From the NCBI RefSeq assembly GCF_905475395.1, contig NC_058339.1, positions 16,004,001-16,068,000 of the forward strand: a DNA stretch of 64,000 bases, written 5' to 3'. How positions within the stretch are numbered: the stretch's first letter is position 1; every line of letters begins with the position of its first letter. The translations under genes were made by a program, and so were the position numbers. Under the pieces are notes generated by a model. That model had not been told where the DNA came from, searched no databases, and was given only the letters and a program-made list of their open reading frames with translations. The stretch is from Chrysoperla carnea. Taxonomy: Eukaryota; Arthropoda; Insecta; Neuroptera; Chrysopidae. Positions 51,748 to 62,382 of this stretch are shown in pieces.

Positions 51748-54700
51748 ATGAATCCTGATGAAGATGAAAGTGTTCATAGATTAGAGGGTATAAGTAACCA
51801 AAAAGGTGGTTTAATTATTAAGAAGAAACAACCAACATTTAAGGTACCACAACCATCATTATTGGGCTTAGATAAACTAGCTGCTCAACGTCGTAAAGAA
51901 CGTGAATTAGAAAATGCTAGAAAAATATCATTTTCAAACAAAGATGATGATGATTCATCATCTTCGTCTGATAGCTCCGGTGATGAAAAATTACAAGAAT
52001 CAGAAAAGAAATCGAAACGGAATTATCGTTTAACATACAATGAAACTCCAACCTACACGGGTGGAATAAGTAAAGAAGCTAAAGATCGTCTGCTAGATCG
52101 TTTAGCCAAAAATCGTGAAAAAGGTGTTTATGCAAGTACAAAAGATAAACGTGAAAAACGTCGAGATGAATACGAACGAAATCGACATCACGATCGATAC
52201 AGAGAACGTGATCGATATTATGAACGAAATGGTGGTGATTCGAATCGTAGTGAATCGAGAACACCTCGTTTTAAGGATGAACCACAAACACCGAATTTAA
52301 ATGTGAAAGAAACAGTCTCTAAATCAACTTGGGACGAAGACGATGTGGGAGATTATCATAGATCTCGATCATCGTGGGATTTTCCTACTCCATCCGTTTA
52401 CAAAAATTCTGATGATTGGTCAGAAAGAGCGCGTGGTAAAAGCGAACCAAAATCTGAGAGATCAGAAAGATCACATAGGTCTTACAAAACATCAATTAAA
52501 AAAGAACCAAAATCTTACAAATCTTCAAGTCGTAAAGGAAAAATTGTTGACGATACACCACGACCTACACCTGTTCATCGCTATAATGTTTGGGCAAAAG
52601 ATCGTAAAAAAACGGGTGCTACACCATCAGTTGGCAATGAAAATGTAAAATGGAAATCGGATGAAGACAAAGAATTATGGGAAGAAGAGCAACAACGTTT
52701 AGATCGAGAATGGTATAACATTTTTTTTTCTAGTTTCCTATTCTTTAATTCTTGATTCCTCATGGAACTGTGGCTAATTTCTAAAATGTCTTGAACGGTG
52801 ATCTAAATCTAATATCTTCCAACTCTAACTCTTAATATTTACTAATTCTTTATTTCGTCAAAACGGCAGTCAAACCAAAACGTTTTCGATAACATGATAG
52901 CAGCTAAAAAAGTTTTATTCGTTTTTTAAATAAATAATCCATAATTTTTTCACTAATTGTGACACTAATCCAGATATCATTCATACATCAAAATAGTCTG
53001 TTATACAAGTTGAAGCGCGAAAATCATCGGTTCAAATACGTGACTATCTCTTGGTCTATTAAACCAGATGTGCTTATTAGTCATATGAATTTTCTATTTG
53101 GGTGTAAACTCAAAATTTTCACTTCAATGTGGAAAATTAACATTATTTATTGTAACAGGTATAACATCGATGAAGGTTACGATGAAGAAAATAACCCATT
53201 TTCTACAATTAGCGAAGAATACACAAAGAAAAAAGAAGAACAACTAGAACAACGTAAAAAGAAACGAATATCAGCACAACAGAGACAAATTAACAAGGAT
53301 AATGAATTATGGGAAAGAAATCGAATGTTAACGTCTGGAGTTGTACACACAGTTGATGTAAACGAAGATTTCGATGAAGAGAGTGTAGATCGTGTCCATT
53401 TGCTTGTACATAATATTGTTCCACCATTTCTTGATGGTCGAATAGTATTTACAAAACAACCAGAACCTGTAATTCCAGTCAAAGATCCAACATCAGATAT
53501 GGCATTAGTATCACGTAAAGGTTCAGCTTTAGTTCGTGCCTATCGTGAGCAAAAAGAACGTAGGAAAGCGCAAAAGAAACATTGGGAGCTAGGCGGTACA
53601 ACGATCGGAAATATAATGGGTATTAAAAAGAAAGAAGATGAACCTGACGCCAAAATGAATGTAGAAGAGGATACAGCTGATTATAAAGCGGATCATAAGT
53701 TTGCAGATCATATGCGTGGAGACGTTGCAGTTGCAAGTGATTTTGCAAAGAAAAAGTCTTTTGAACAACAACGTCGATATTTACCAGCGTTCGCAGTACG
53801 TCAAGAATTGTTAAATGTTATACGGGAGAATTCTGTAGTCATAATTGTAGGTGAAACTGGAAGCGGGAAAACAACACAATTAACACAGTACTTACATGAA
53901 GATGGTTATACGAAATATGGAATGATTGGATGTACGCAACCGCGTCGGGTCGCTGCTATGTCGGTCGCGAAACGTGTTAGTGATGAAATGCATACACGTT
54001 TAGGTGATGAAGTAGGTTACGCAATTCGTTTTGAGGATTGTACTTCTGAAAAAACTGTTATTAAATACATGACTGATGGTATTTTATTACGAGAATCCTT
54101 ACGAGAGCCTGATTTGGATCATTATTCAGCAATTATTATGGACGAAGCTCACGAACGGTCTTTAAATACTGACGTACTATTTGGATTGTTACGTGAAGTT
54201 GTTGCCCGAAGGCATGATTTAAAATTAATTGTAACATCAGCTACCATGGATTCTAGTAAATTTTCAATGTTTTTTGGTAATGTTCCAACTTTTACTATTC
54301 CTGGTCGTACATTCCCTGTAGAGGTTATGTATAGTAAAAATCCTGTTGAAGATTATGTCGATGCAGCTGTTAAACAAGCAATACAGATTCATTTACAACC
54401 ATTATCAGGTGATATGTTGATATTTATGCCGGGTCAGGAAGATATTGAAGTTACTTGTGAAGTTTTAGCGGAACGTTTATCAGAAATCGACACTGCTCCA
54501 CAATTAACAATTTTACCAATTTATTCTCAATTGCCATCCGATTTACAAGCGAAAATATTCCAAAGGTCACCAGAAGGTTCACGGAAATGTGTGGTTGCTA
54601 CAAATATTGCAGAAACTTCCTTAACAGTTGATGGTAAGTCAAATATTTTTTTTTTTTTTTTAATATAGTGCCAAAAAAAATGTGTTTTCTTAAAAATTAG

Positions 54701-56151
54701 GTCGATAATATTTCATGTTTATATTCGACTTCGCAGATGTAATTTTGTATTTAACCTTTGATAATTTTTTTCTATAACCTGTGTTTTTATTGTCGCAGGT
54801 ATTATATTTGTGATCGACTCGGGATATTGTAAACTGAAAGTTTACAATCCACGAATTGGTATGGATGCCTTACAAATTTACCCTATAAGTCAAGCAAATG
54901 CAGGCCAACGAAGTGGTAGAGCAGGGCGAACCGGTCCTGGTATTGCATATCGTTTGTACACTCGACGACAATATCAAGACGAATTATTAGCTGCAACGGT
55001 ACCAGAAATTCAACGAACAAATCTAGCAAATACTGTCCTATTATTAAAATCTTTAGGTGTACGCCATCTTTTACAATTTCATTTCATGGATCCTCCACCA
55101 CAAGATAATATTTTAAATTCATTGTATCAATTATGGATCTTAGGTGCATTAGATAACACCGGAGAATTAACGCCATTAGGTAAACAAATGGCTGAGTTCC
55201 CATTGGATCCACCTCAATGTCAAATGTTAATTGTTAGCAATCAAATGGGTTGTACAAATGAAATATTAATTATTGTCTCAATGTTATCGGTCCCATCGAT
55301 ATTTTATCGCCCCAAAGGGCGTGAAGAAGAGGCTGATGGTGTTCGTGAAAAATTTCAAGTACCTGAAAGTGATCATTTAACTTATTTAAATGTTTATAAT
55401 CAATGGAAAATGAATAGTTATTCAGCGAATTGGTGTAATGAACATTTTATACATATAAAAGCAATGCGAAAAGTTCGTGAAGTTCGCCAACAATTGAAAG
55501 ATATACTTGTTCAACAAAAAATGGAAGTCACTTCTTGCGGTACTGAATGGGATATTGTTAGAAAATGTATCTGTTCAGCATATTTCCATCAAGCAGCTCG
55601 ATTGAAAGGAATTGGTGAATACGTTAATTTGCGTACTGGAATGCCATGTCATTTACATCCAACTTCTGCGTTATTTGGTTTAGGTGAGTTTACCAACTTT
55701 CTCATTCTTTAGTGTTTAGTTTATAATCGAGGTAATAAAACAGAGAAATTACCAAAAGGTCCAAATAATATCACTCTCTATCTTTGACTCGCCATGCCTT
55801 AACGCATTTCTTTTAATTTTAGGTAATACCCCAGATTATGTGGTGTATCATGAACTAGTAATGACAGCACGTGAATACATGCAATGTGTAACATCCGTGG
55901 ATGGTCATTGGTTAGCTGAATTGGGTCCTATGTTTTTCTCTGTGAAAGAAACCGGACGTTCTGGACTCGCCAAACGTAAACAAGCTGCTGAACATTTACA
56001 AGAAATGGAATCACAAATGGAAGACGCACAAAAAGCAATCAAAGCGCGTAAAGAAGAAGAAGAGCGGAAAGAAGCTGCTTTGAGTAAGGGACAAGAGATT
56101 TTAACACCTGGAACAACTCCACGACGTACACCAGCAAGATTTGGTTTATAA
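51748..56151 (+). CDS. DHX38: Pre-mRNA-splicing ATP-dependent RNA helicase PRP16/DHX38
   Basis: Four exons: 51748-52712, 53159-54633, 54799-55683 and 55823-56151. All are GT-AG, total 3654 nt, giving 1217 aa (human DHX38 is 1227). The N-terminal 320 residues are charged, with an Asp/Ser run and Arg/Asp/Glu-rich tracts, as in metazoan PRP16. The helicase core shows [10 protein letters not shown] (motif I, about 552), [12 protein letters not shown] (Ia), DEAH (II, about 648), SAT (III), [12 protein letters not shown] (V) and [12 protein letters not shown] (VI, about 849). Winged-helix, ratchet and OB-fold regions follow ([27 protein letters not shown]). The protein remodels the spliceosome after the first catalytic step so that exon ligation can proceed, in the nucleus. 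The reading frame is intact and nothing key is missing. Confidence 0.96.
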
Positions 56152-57625
56152 AAGTTATTTTAAATATGTTGTATTTTTCGTAAGAGTTAGAATTTAATGT
56201 GAATAAGAATTTTGTAATTATTCATTTTAATATATATTTTATTTAAAAAAATTGATGTAGTGTTATCATTTAATCATTATTTACCAAACAAACACACTGA
56301 AAAGAGAGAGTTTCTGAGATATCGCAATATTTGGATCGATTTTAGTTCGTATCTCAAAAACTATTCGACCAGTCTGCAAATGCACCTGATTTTTGAGTTT
56401 TATCGAAATTGGAGATTAAAAAAATTTTGAGATTTTTTGCAATTTTTTAATGGGTACGGTACCCCTTTAAAAATATCGAGAAAATCGGAAAAAAAATTTT
56501 GTTTTGGAATTTGATGAAACTCAGTGGATGGGGTAATTTTCCAAACCAAAAAGTATAAAAATCAGGTTAATTTAATGATTGGACCTATAGAAAGTTACAA
56601 AGTCAGCGCGGATTATGGGCAAAACTTCATTTTCAAAAAAATTAAAATCCATAAAATTGTAAACGAAAGGGAGGATAAGTGAGGGCTATAACGTGATAGT
56701 CTCTGTTTAAAAATGAGAAATTTCGTAGCAAAGCGGGCGGGTATCTGCTAGTAAGTATATATGTACATATGTTTATGACAAGGACACAGAGGAACTCGAC
56801 ACTGACAGTCTTCTCTCTCATTCATCATATCGCATTCACTTACAGACTAGCAAATTCTTCGCGTTCTCTATGTATAATATTCTATGGTGTAAACAGCATC
56901 CAAATAAATTGGACATAAAAAGTCCAATTCCTTTAAGTGTGCCGTGAAGGAAAGCAAATTGTGGAAAATCGCCTAATAGAAATTTAGGCGCAAGAGACAT
57001 TCTAAAATCGCCCAATTTGTGGAAAAACGTCCAATCTGGCAACCCTGCTGACGTTATTATAATAAACAGATTCGGAACTATTCATACTTAATCGAAGGTT
57101 GTCAAATTGTTACTATCCCAGCAGACTTCAAACGTAAGAGAAATCAAATATGAAAATTATTATTGTGAAAAGTTTACCTTCCATTAATCTGCTATTGTTA
57201 TTTTATAATTTCAGTAGTCCACCTCAGGAATGGAGTCAGATTCTGCCGTTTTCAGCAGCCATAAAATCTTACCATTCATGAATCCCTATCCTACGTCGAA
57301 AATTTGTTTTATAATAAAGAAATTGGCACCATGAATCAGGGGGATAAGAAAACAATTAACAACTTTTCTTTTATTTATTATTAAATAATTCGTTTTTGTC
57401 GGTGAGTAACACTACAAATATTTTCATATTTTATCTAAAATTAATTAACATAGGTAGATAACACGTTTATCATTAAATTTACAAAAAATTATATTATTTT
57501 TACATTCATTAACTTAAAAATTGTTTAGAGTTTACGGTTTGTTCGATTCACGGGATCTTCTTAAAACAAAGAATTGTTTAACATACAGAGTGAATCCATA
57601 AGAATTTTTAATTTGTATTTTAAGA
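56152..57625. other. Intergenic region with a dispersed repeat
   Basis: The first ~130 bp should hold the PRP16 3' UTR. A dispersed repeat follows at 56290-56760. At 57030-57047 the sequence CCAATCTGGCAACCCTG would fit a hAT right terminus, but I find no matching left end. No gene is recognised; the frame at 56836-57042 has no domain. Confidence 0.55.
56290..56760 (+). repeat. Dispersed repeat, longer copy of 34390-34660
   Basis: It shares TTTGGATCGATTTTAGTTCG, AACTATTCGACCAGTC, GAGTTTTATCGAAATTGGAG and GATTTTTTGCAATTTTTTAA with the copy in the MCORP intron. It continues through CAGTGGATGGGGTAATTTTC and ends near GCGGGCGGGTATCTGCTAGT, reminiscent of non-LTR retrotransposon or SINE tails. No ORF. 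Confidence 0.6.
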
Positions 57626-59764
57626 TTAGTTTATTAAAAAATCTAAATTTGCGTTTAAGAATAATATTTTGGAGATTTTTGAACCACTAAGTCTATTTCG
57701 GTTTTCATGTAGTATCCCACTATTTTTCGAAAAGATACGTTCATGTGGTAAAGATGTTGGAATAACACAAAGTCGATTTTTAACTAATGTTATAAGTTTT
57801 GGATAAATATTTTTTCGTTGCTGCCACCAAATTAATGGATTTTCACTTCTTGGAAGAAGCGGCTCTTGTAAATATTTATCTAATTCAAGAACGGCGTCAT
57901 CTCGTGGATTCCTATTTTGGATTACTTGCTTAGTTTGTATGTCGAATTGATTCCATAAACTATCACTTTCTGTTTTTACATTCACATGATGAAACAAACT
58001 ATCTTTTGAACCGATTCTTTCTTCCAAAGAAGTCATATAATTCAAAACAGATTGTCTAGCTTTTTCGAAATGATTATCATCATGAAATCCAAAGTTCTTA
58101 AATCGTGGATCTAAAAGTGTTGCTTCCGCTATTATCATACTTTCTCCTATATAATTCAATTTTGTTTCTACTTGTTCGATGATTTTGTTTATAAACTTTA
58201 AATACTCATGAGATTCGACTGTTTCATTTAGAATATTTTCATTTTTGAATTCATAACACTTTCTAAGTAATAAATCACATAAAAAAATCAACTTTGATAT
58301 TGTAACTGATTTTTCCGCGCTTATTTCTACAGTTATTTTCTCGAAGAATTTTAATACTTCACAAACGTTTTCTAGTAAAAACCAATCAATTTCTGTTAGA
58401 TGGGTGTCCGTTAAAATGGAAATAATGGATTCTTTAATGCTTAAAATTCTGGTAAACATTTCATAAGTGGAAATCCAATACATTTTCACATCATTAACAA
58501 CTTTCAATTGAATTGGAACTCCCATTTGTTTTTGAATACTTTCTAGATTTTCCGCAGCTTGTGTATTACTATTGAAATGTTCTACAATAAGTTTAATCTT
58601 TGAATGTAAGGTCTTTATTTCTAAAAGTGCCGATTGAACTATTGCATTAAGTGAATGACCAAAACATGGAATATGATTCCATCCGCACATTTCCACCGCA
58701 GCAGATATATTTTTTGTATTATCAGTAACCACTGCTGAAATCTTTTCATTTATGTTCCATTCACTAGAAATACGTTTTATTTCACCGGATATATCATCAA
58801 TGCTGTGCTCTTCGTTATATCTAAAACAATCTAATAAATAACTTTTTAGCGTAAAATTTTCATCCAAAAAATGTACGGTAATAGCTTGGAAATGATCGTT
58901 GTTTATAGATGTCCAACTATCCGTTGTAATTGTTACACCAGAATTACTTGTTGCTCTCAATTCTTCATGAATTTGGTTTGAAATTTTCAAATGTAACTCT
59001 GTTAATAACGTATTCAAAGCTTTACGGTCGGGAATTGTATATTGAGGATTCAACAATGATATCAGTTTTCGAAATTCTACATTTTCAATCATATCAAAAG
59101 GATGATAATTTTTAACAATCATCTTTAATAACTGCATATCAATCGCTTTGTTTCGAATTAAACTTATTTTAATAGGTTTCAACTTCTTTTGCGGTGGTGG
59201 TGAATCTTGGGAAATGGATGGTTTAATATCTAAAGGATCTTCATCAAATGAATTTTCTTCATTTGTGGCGATATTATCCTCATTCATTGAAAATGTTTTT
59301 TCGATTTGTATACTCAAGTGTTTTTTCTTATAATGCCTAATTAAGTTTGTGGTTGATTTATTCTTTATGGAAATTTCTTTGCCACATTGATTACATCTTG
59401 CTCGTGAATCACTTAAAAGAGTAAAACGTTTCCATGCTGCGCTTCTTTTCATTTTCATCGATACTTCTGGCGTTGATTCTATTTGCGATGTTTCTGGTAT
59501 ATAATTATCGTAAGCATAGAACGTATTTACGTTATCTGATTCATCTAAGTCTTCTTCATTTTCCTCTTTTTTGCACACACTTACTGCGGGAACACTTTTT
59601 TGTACTTTAACGATATTGTGTTTATTTTTAACATGTCTGAGTAAGTTAGTGGTTGCTTTGTTCTTTGTTGAAAGTTCGTTACCACATATATCACATTTTA
59701 CTTTTGTTTCTGATATAACAGTAAAAAGATTCCAAATTGTGCTTTTTTTCTTTACAGAACTCAT
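57626..59764 (-). CDS. hAT-family transposase-like protein with two BED zinc fingers
   Basis: A single uninterrupted ORF of 712 aa. Two BED-type fingers occur at about 10-50 (CDIC, then HVKNKH) and 110-150 (CNQC, then HYKKKH). The RNase-H-like core shows TTDSW with Asp282, VVTDN with Asp348, and CFGHSLN at 367-373. The C-terminal hAT dimerisation region has WWQQRKNIYPKL, PHERIFSKNSG (Glu675) and a FLNANLDF end. Asp282, Asp348 and Glu675 fit the DDE triad of hAT enzymes. It could be the transposase of a recent autonomous element or a domesticated ZBED-like gene. I could not find paired termini with an 8-bp duplication around it. The lack of introns favours a transposon origin, and the intact frame favours recent activity or selection. 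It lies on the opposite strand from PRP16 and the SR-protein gene. Confidence 0.92.
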   Translation of the reverse strand: MSSVKKKSTIWNLFTVISETKVKCDICGNELSTKNKATTNLLRHVKNKHNIVKVQKSVPAVSVCKKEENEEDLDESDNVNTFYAYDNYIPETSQIESTPEVSMKMKRSAAWKRFTLLSDSRARCNQCGKEISIKNKSTTNLIRHYKKKHLSIQIEKTFSMNEDNIATNEENSFDEDPLDIKPSISQDSPPPQKKLKPIKISLIRNKAIDMQLLKMIVKNYHPFDMIENVEFRKLISLLNPQYTIPDRKALNTLLTELHLKISNQIHEELRATSNSGVTITTDSWTSINNDHFQAITVHFLDENFTLKSYLLDCFRYNEEHSIDDISGEIKRISSEWNINEKISAVVTDNTKNISAAVEMCGWNHIPCFGHSLNAIVQSALLEIKTLHSKIKLIVEHFNSNTQAAENLESIQKQMGVPIQLKVVNDVKMYWISTYEMFTRILSIKESIISILTDTHLTEIDWFLLENVCEVLKFFEKITVEISAEKSVTISKLIFLCDLLLRKCYEFKNENILNETVESHEYLKFINKIIEQVETKLNYIGESMIIAEATLLDPRFKNFGFHDDNHFEKARQSVLNYMTSLEERIGSKDSLFHHVNVKTESDSLWNQFDIQTKQVIQNRNPRDDAVLELDKYLQEPLLPRSENPLIWWQQRKNIYPKLITLVKNRLCVIPTSLPHERIFSKNSGILHENRNRLSGSKISKILFLNANLDFLIN

Positions 59765-60304
59765 TTTAGTTGTTCAATATTTAACGATTTTAAAATAAAA
59801 AATAACAATCAAAGCTTAAAGTAACCATTCAATAAACATTATAATCACTAATATTAAATTGGATCAAATACAATATAATGGAACGTTTGTAATAAATATT
59901 CCAATTTGAATTTTAAAAGAAAACCGCCCGAAAATGTATCTGAATCTGAATCTTTTTTTATAAGTACTTTGAATCAAATTCATTAACCATGTTAAATGAA
60001 TATGAATATGATTTAAAACCATAGACACACAACTGATTGTATTTGTCAAACGAATCAAAAGAATGAATCATAGATAAAAATACTTGGCTTACTAATACTT
60101 TGTATTGCATTGTTATCCAGTCAAATTACACTTTGAAGGTTACAAAAATTCCCATAAAGGTAAAAATTGGTATGAATGTTCAGAATACTATTATAAATGA
60201 ATTGTGAAAAGTCCCCATCAATCCTCCTTGTGCAAAAAATTTTATTGAGGGGGGAAGTTTGCAAAAATAGGTTTTTCGCGTTTTTCAGCAAAACGATGAG
60301 TTTA

Positions 60305-60957
60305 CCAGCAAAAATAGTTTAGACAAAAATTGTAGATCATTCAATTTGCTACAAAATGTGTCTCTGAACCTTTTTTCATAAGTGCTGCCATTTTGGTGAT
60401 ATAGCGGTTCAAAGAATTGAAAAAATTATTTTATTCGTTTATATACATTTTTGAACCGCTATACGAGTAAAAATATGAGTCCCTATATCTTATACATACA
60501 AATTTAAAAATTTTTAGAATTTGAATCAACGTCAAGAACTCCGTCCCTATTTGTATTTAGTAGCATGGACTGAGTAACATCTGTGTTTCATTCAACCTAC
60601 CTCGTTTCAAAGGTCAAATACTTCACAAAATACGGTTAGTTTTAAGTATTGAAAGGGGTGGTGAATTTTCGGAGTACCTGAAAGACCAGACATCTGTAAA
60701 AACTCATGTGCAGTGTCGAAAAAATTATACTCGAAAAAGTAGCATTGATGCTGTGAAAAGACAGCGCCAAGAAGAAGAAGCTGGTTCATCAAAACTAAGT
60801 CCTCATATCTTTACTCGTATAACGGTTCAAAAATGTATTACGAAAAAAATAATTTGTTCAATTCTTTGAACCGCTATATCACGAAAAAAAGGTGTAGAGA
60901 CACTTTTTGTAGAGAATCAGATTATCTATAATTTTTGTCTGAATTATTTTTGTTGTG
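60305..60957. mobile_element. Inverted-repeat element enclosing a coding fragment
   Basis: The left arm (60305-60484) has TTTAGACAAAAATTGTAGAT, GATATAGCGGTTCAAAGAAT, TTTTTGAACCGCTATACGAG and AAAAATATGAGTCC. The right arm (60800-60957) has the mirror: CCTCATATCTTTACTCGTAT, ATTCTTTGAACCGCTATATC and ATAATTTTTGTCTGAATTA. Within each arm a smaller GGTTCAAA/TTTGAACC inverted pair exists. The 315-bp centre holds an open frame, listed next. No target duplication found. Confidence 0.68.
60598..60810 (+). pseudogene. Protein-coding fragment inside the inverted-repeat element
   Basis: One frame stays open for about 70 codons with no start codon. It reads GGEFSEYLKDQTSVKTHVQC and then RKNYTRKSSIDAVKRQRQEE. 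The pattern H-V-x-C-R-K-x-Y-T resembles a zinc-binding N-terminal segment I associate with uncharacterised transposon-derived insect proteins, but this is recollection, not a search. It looks like a captured exon or the remnant of a larger coding element. Confidence 0.4.
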
Positions 60958-61642
60958 ACTGTCTGAAGTCTGTTTTGACTTTGTCATTGCGCTCAATCTA
61001 TTCTTAGTTTCGAATTTCATTTCTTAACACGAAATTCTCAAGTCAGTCGTGAAATTTCATTATCGATAAAACTATAATAGTTTCGCTAAAAGTTGCTAAA
61101 AGTACGTTAACCATTAGTACGTAACCATTATTAAATAAGAATTTTTTCTTTACCGATTTAGTTGGATACTTGGATTCATTGGCAAATATATAGTTTATGG
61201 AAAAGTTCCAATCAAAACTTGTTTTTAAAAAATCGGCAAAAACTGATTTTAAATTTTAACTCTATATTTTTATATTTATTTCGGTAAAATTCGTTAGAGG
61301 TCGTTATTTTATTTTTAATGCTCATGTGCAATACTATTGATTATTGTCTCTTTTGAGTTTTGGTGGTTTTAATAGTTTTGACTACACAAAGTACTAAAAA
61401 CCATAAAAAATTGTAAAATAATGAATGATCTTTTAAGAAATAAATGAAAATAATTATTTAAAAAGCAAATGTCTTGAAGTTTTAGTCACAAGATATATCT
61501 ACTTAATAGATATAATAGTTGCTTAAGCATTTTTAAGTTTTGAAAGTCAAATTACATTCACCATGAGTTTGAGGTAAAAATAAAACTAAATTTTACACAT
61601 TTATATAATTTTAAATAATATTTATTTTATTTTAGACGTAAA

Positions 61643-62382
61643 ATGTCTCGTTATGCTACCGATTGTAAATTGTATGTTGGAGATTTAGGAAGTAATGCTT
61701 CAAAACAAGAATTAGAAGATGCATTTAGTTATTACGGTCCCTTGCGTAATGTTTGGGTTGCTAGAAATCCACCAGGATTTGCATTTGTTGAATTTGAAGA
61801 TCCTAGAGACGCAGAAGATGCTGTTAGGGGATTAGGTTTTGTATCATTTTAGCACAATCATGAGAATAACAACATCCGTGTCGCCGTGATTTGGCGGTGG
61901 AAACTGATAATAATTATAAAAATATTGATGTTGACGCGTTTGCGTTTCCCGCAAATGAATGTGGAAATTATAGTTGTGTCTTTGTTACTCTTACATTACA
62001 CAAAACAAGTGAAAAATTGCAAATTGATACACTTCATTTTTTTTTTTTGTATTTTTGCAAATTTTTATCGTTTAATCGCGGTATCACGGAGATATCTTTA
62101 CCACAGATATCGTTATCGAACTTACAAATCAATTGATAAAGAAAAATTCGTAATTATTATAAAATTATATGATTCCCTAGATGGTCGAACCGTTTGCGGT
62201 AGAAGAGCACGAGTTGAAATGTCTAATGGAAAAAGTGGTGGTGGAGGTCGTTACCGTGGTCCTCCACCAAGATCACGTGGTCGACCATTTCATCCAGATG
62301 ATAGATGCTATGAATGTGGAGATCGTGGACATTATGCAAGAGATTGTACTCGACATCGTAAAGGTGGAAGCGGTCGTCGAAG
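61643..62382 (+). CDS. xl6/SRSF7-like SR splicing factor (5' part; RS domain not seen)
   Basis: Two coding exons, 61643-61835 and 62181-62382, join in phase across GATTAG|gttttg and ccctag|ATGG, giving [19 protein letters not shown]. The RRM shows LYVGDLG (RNP2) and GFAFVEFED (RNP1) with VARNPPG between them. A Gly/Arg linker follows, then a CCHC knuckle [14 protein letters not shown] and a basic GSGRRR end at a GTAAGT donor. One RRM plus one knuckle is the signature of SRSF7 (9G8) and fly xl6; SRSF3 lacks the knuckle. Such proteins bind exonic enhancers and link splicing to mRNA export. The RS domain must lie in later exons, which I cannot find before 64000. An optional upstream start is possible: ATGAGTTTGAG at 61563 splices in frame over a ~60-bp intron. 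Confidence 0.9.

Larger units (their letters stand above)
59765..61642. other. Intergenic region with an inverted-repeat unit
   Basis: It lies between the hAT ORF start (minus) and the SR-protein start (plus), so promoters of both should fall here. The structured unit at 60305-60957 is listed separately. Otherwise AT-rich, with no recognisable gene. Confidence 0.55.

Noticed and set aside
52079-52763. Several short frames on both strands within the PRP16 first exon
   Set aside because: Shadows of the charged, codon-repetitive N-terminal region of PRP16.
57030-57047. CCAATCTGGCAACCCTG as right terminus of a hAT element around the transposase ORF
   Set aside because: No matching inverted left end or 8-bp duplication could be found on the far side of the ORF.
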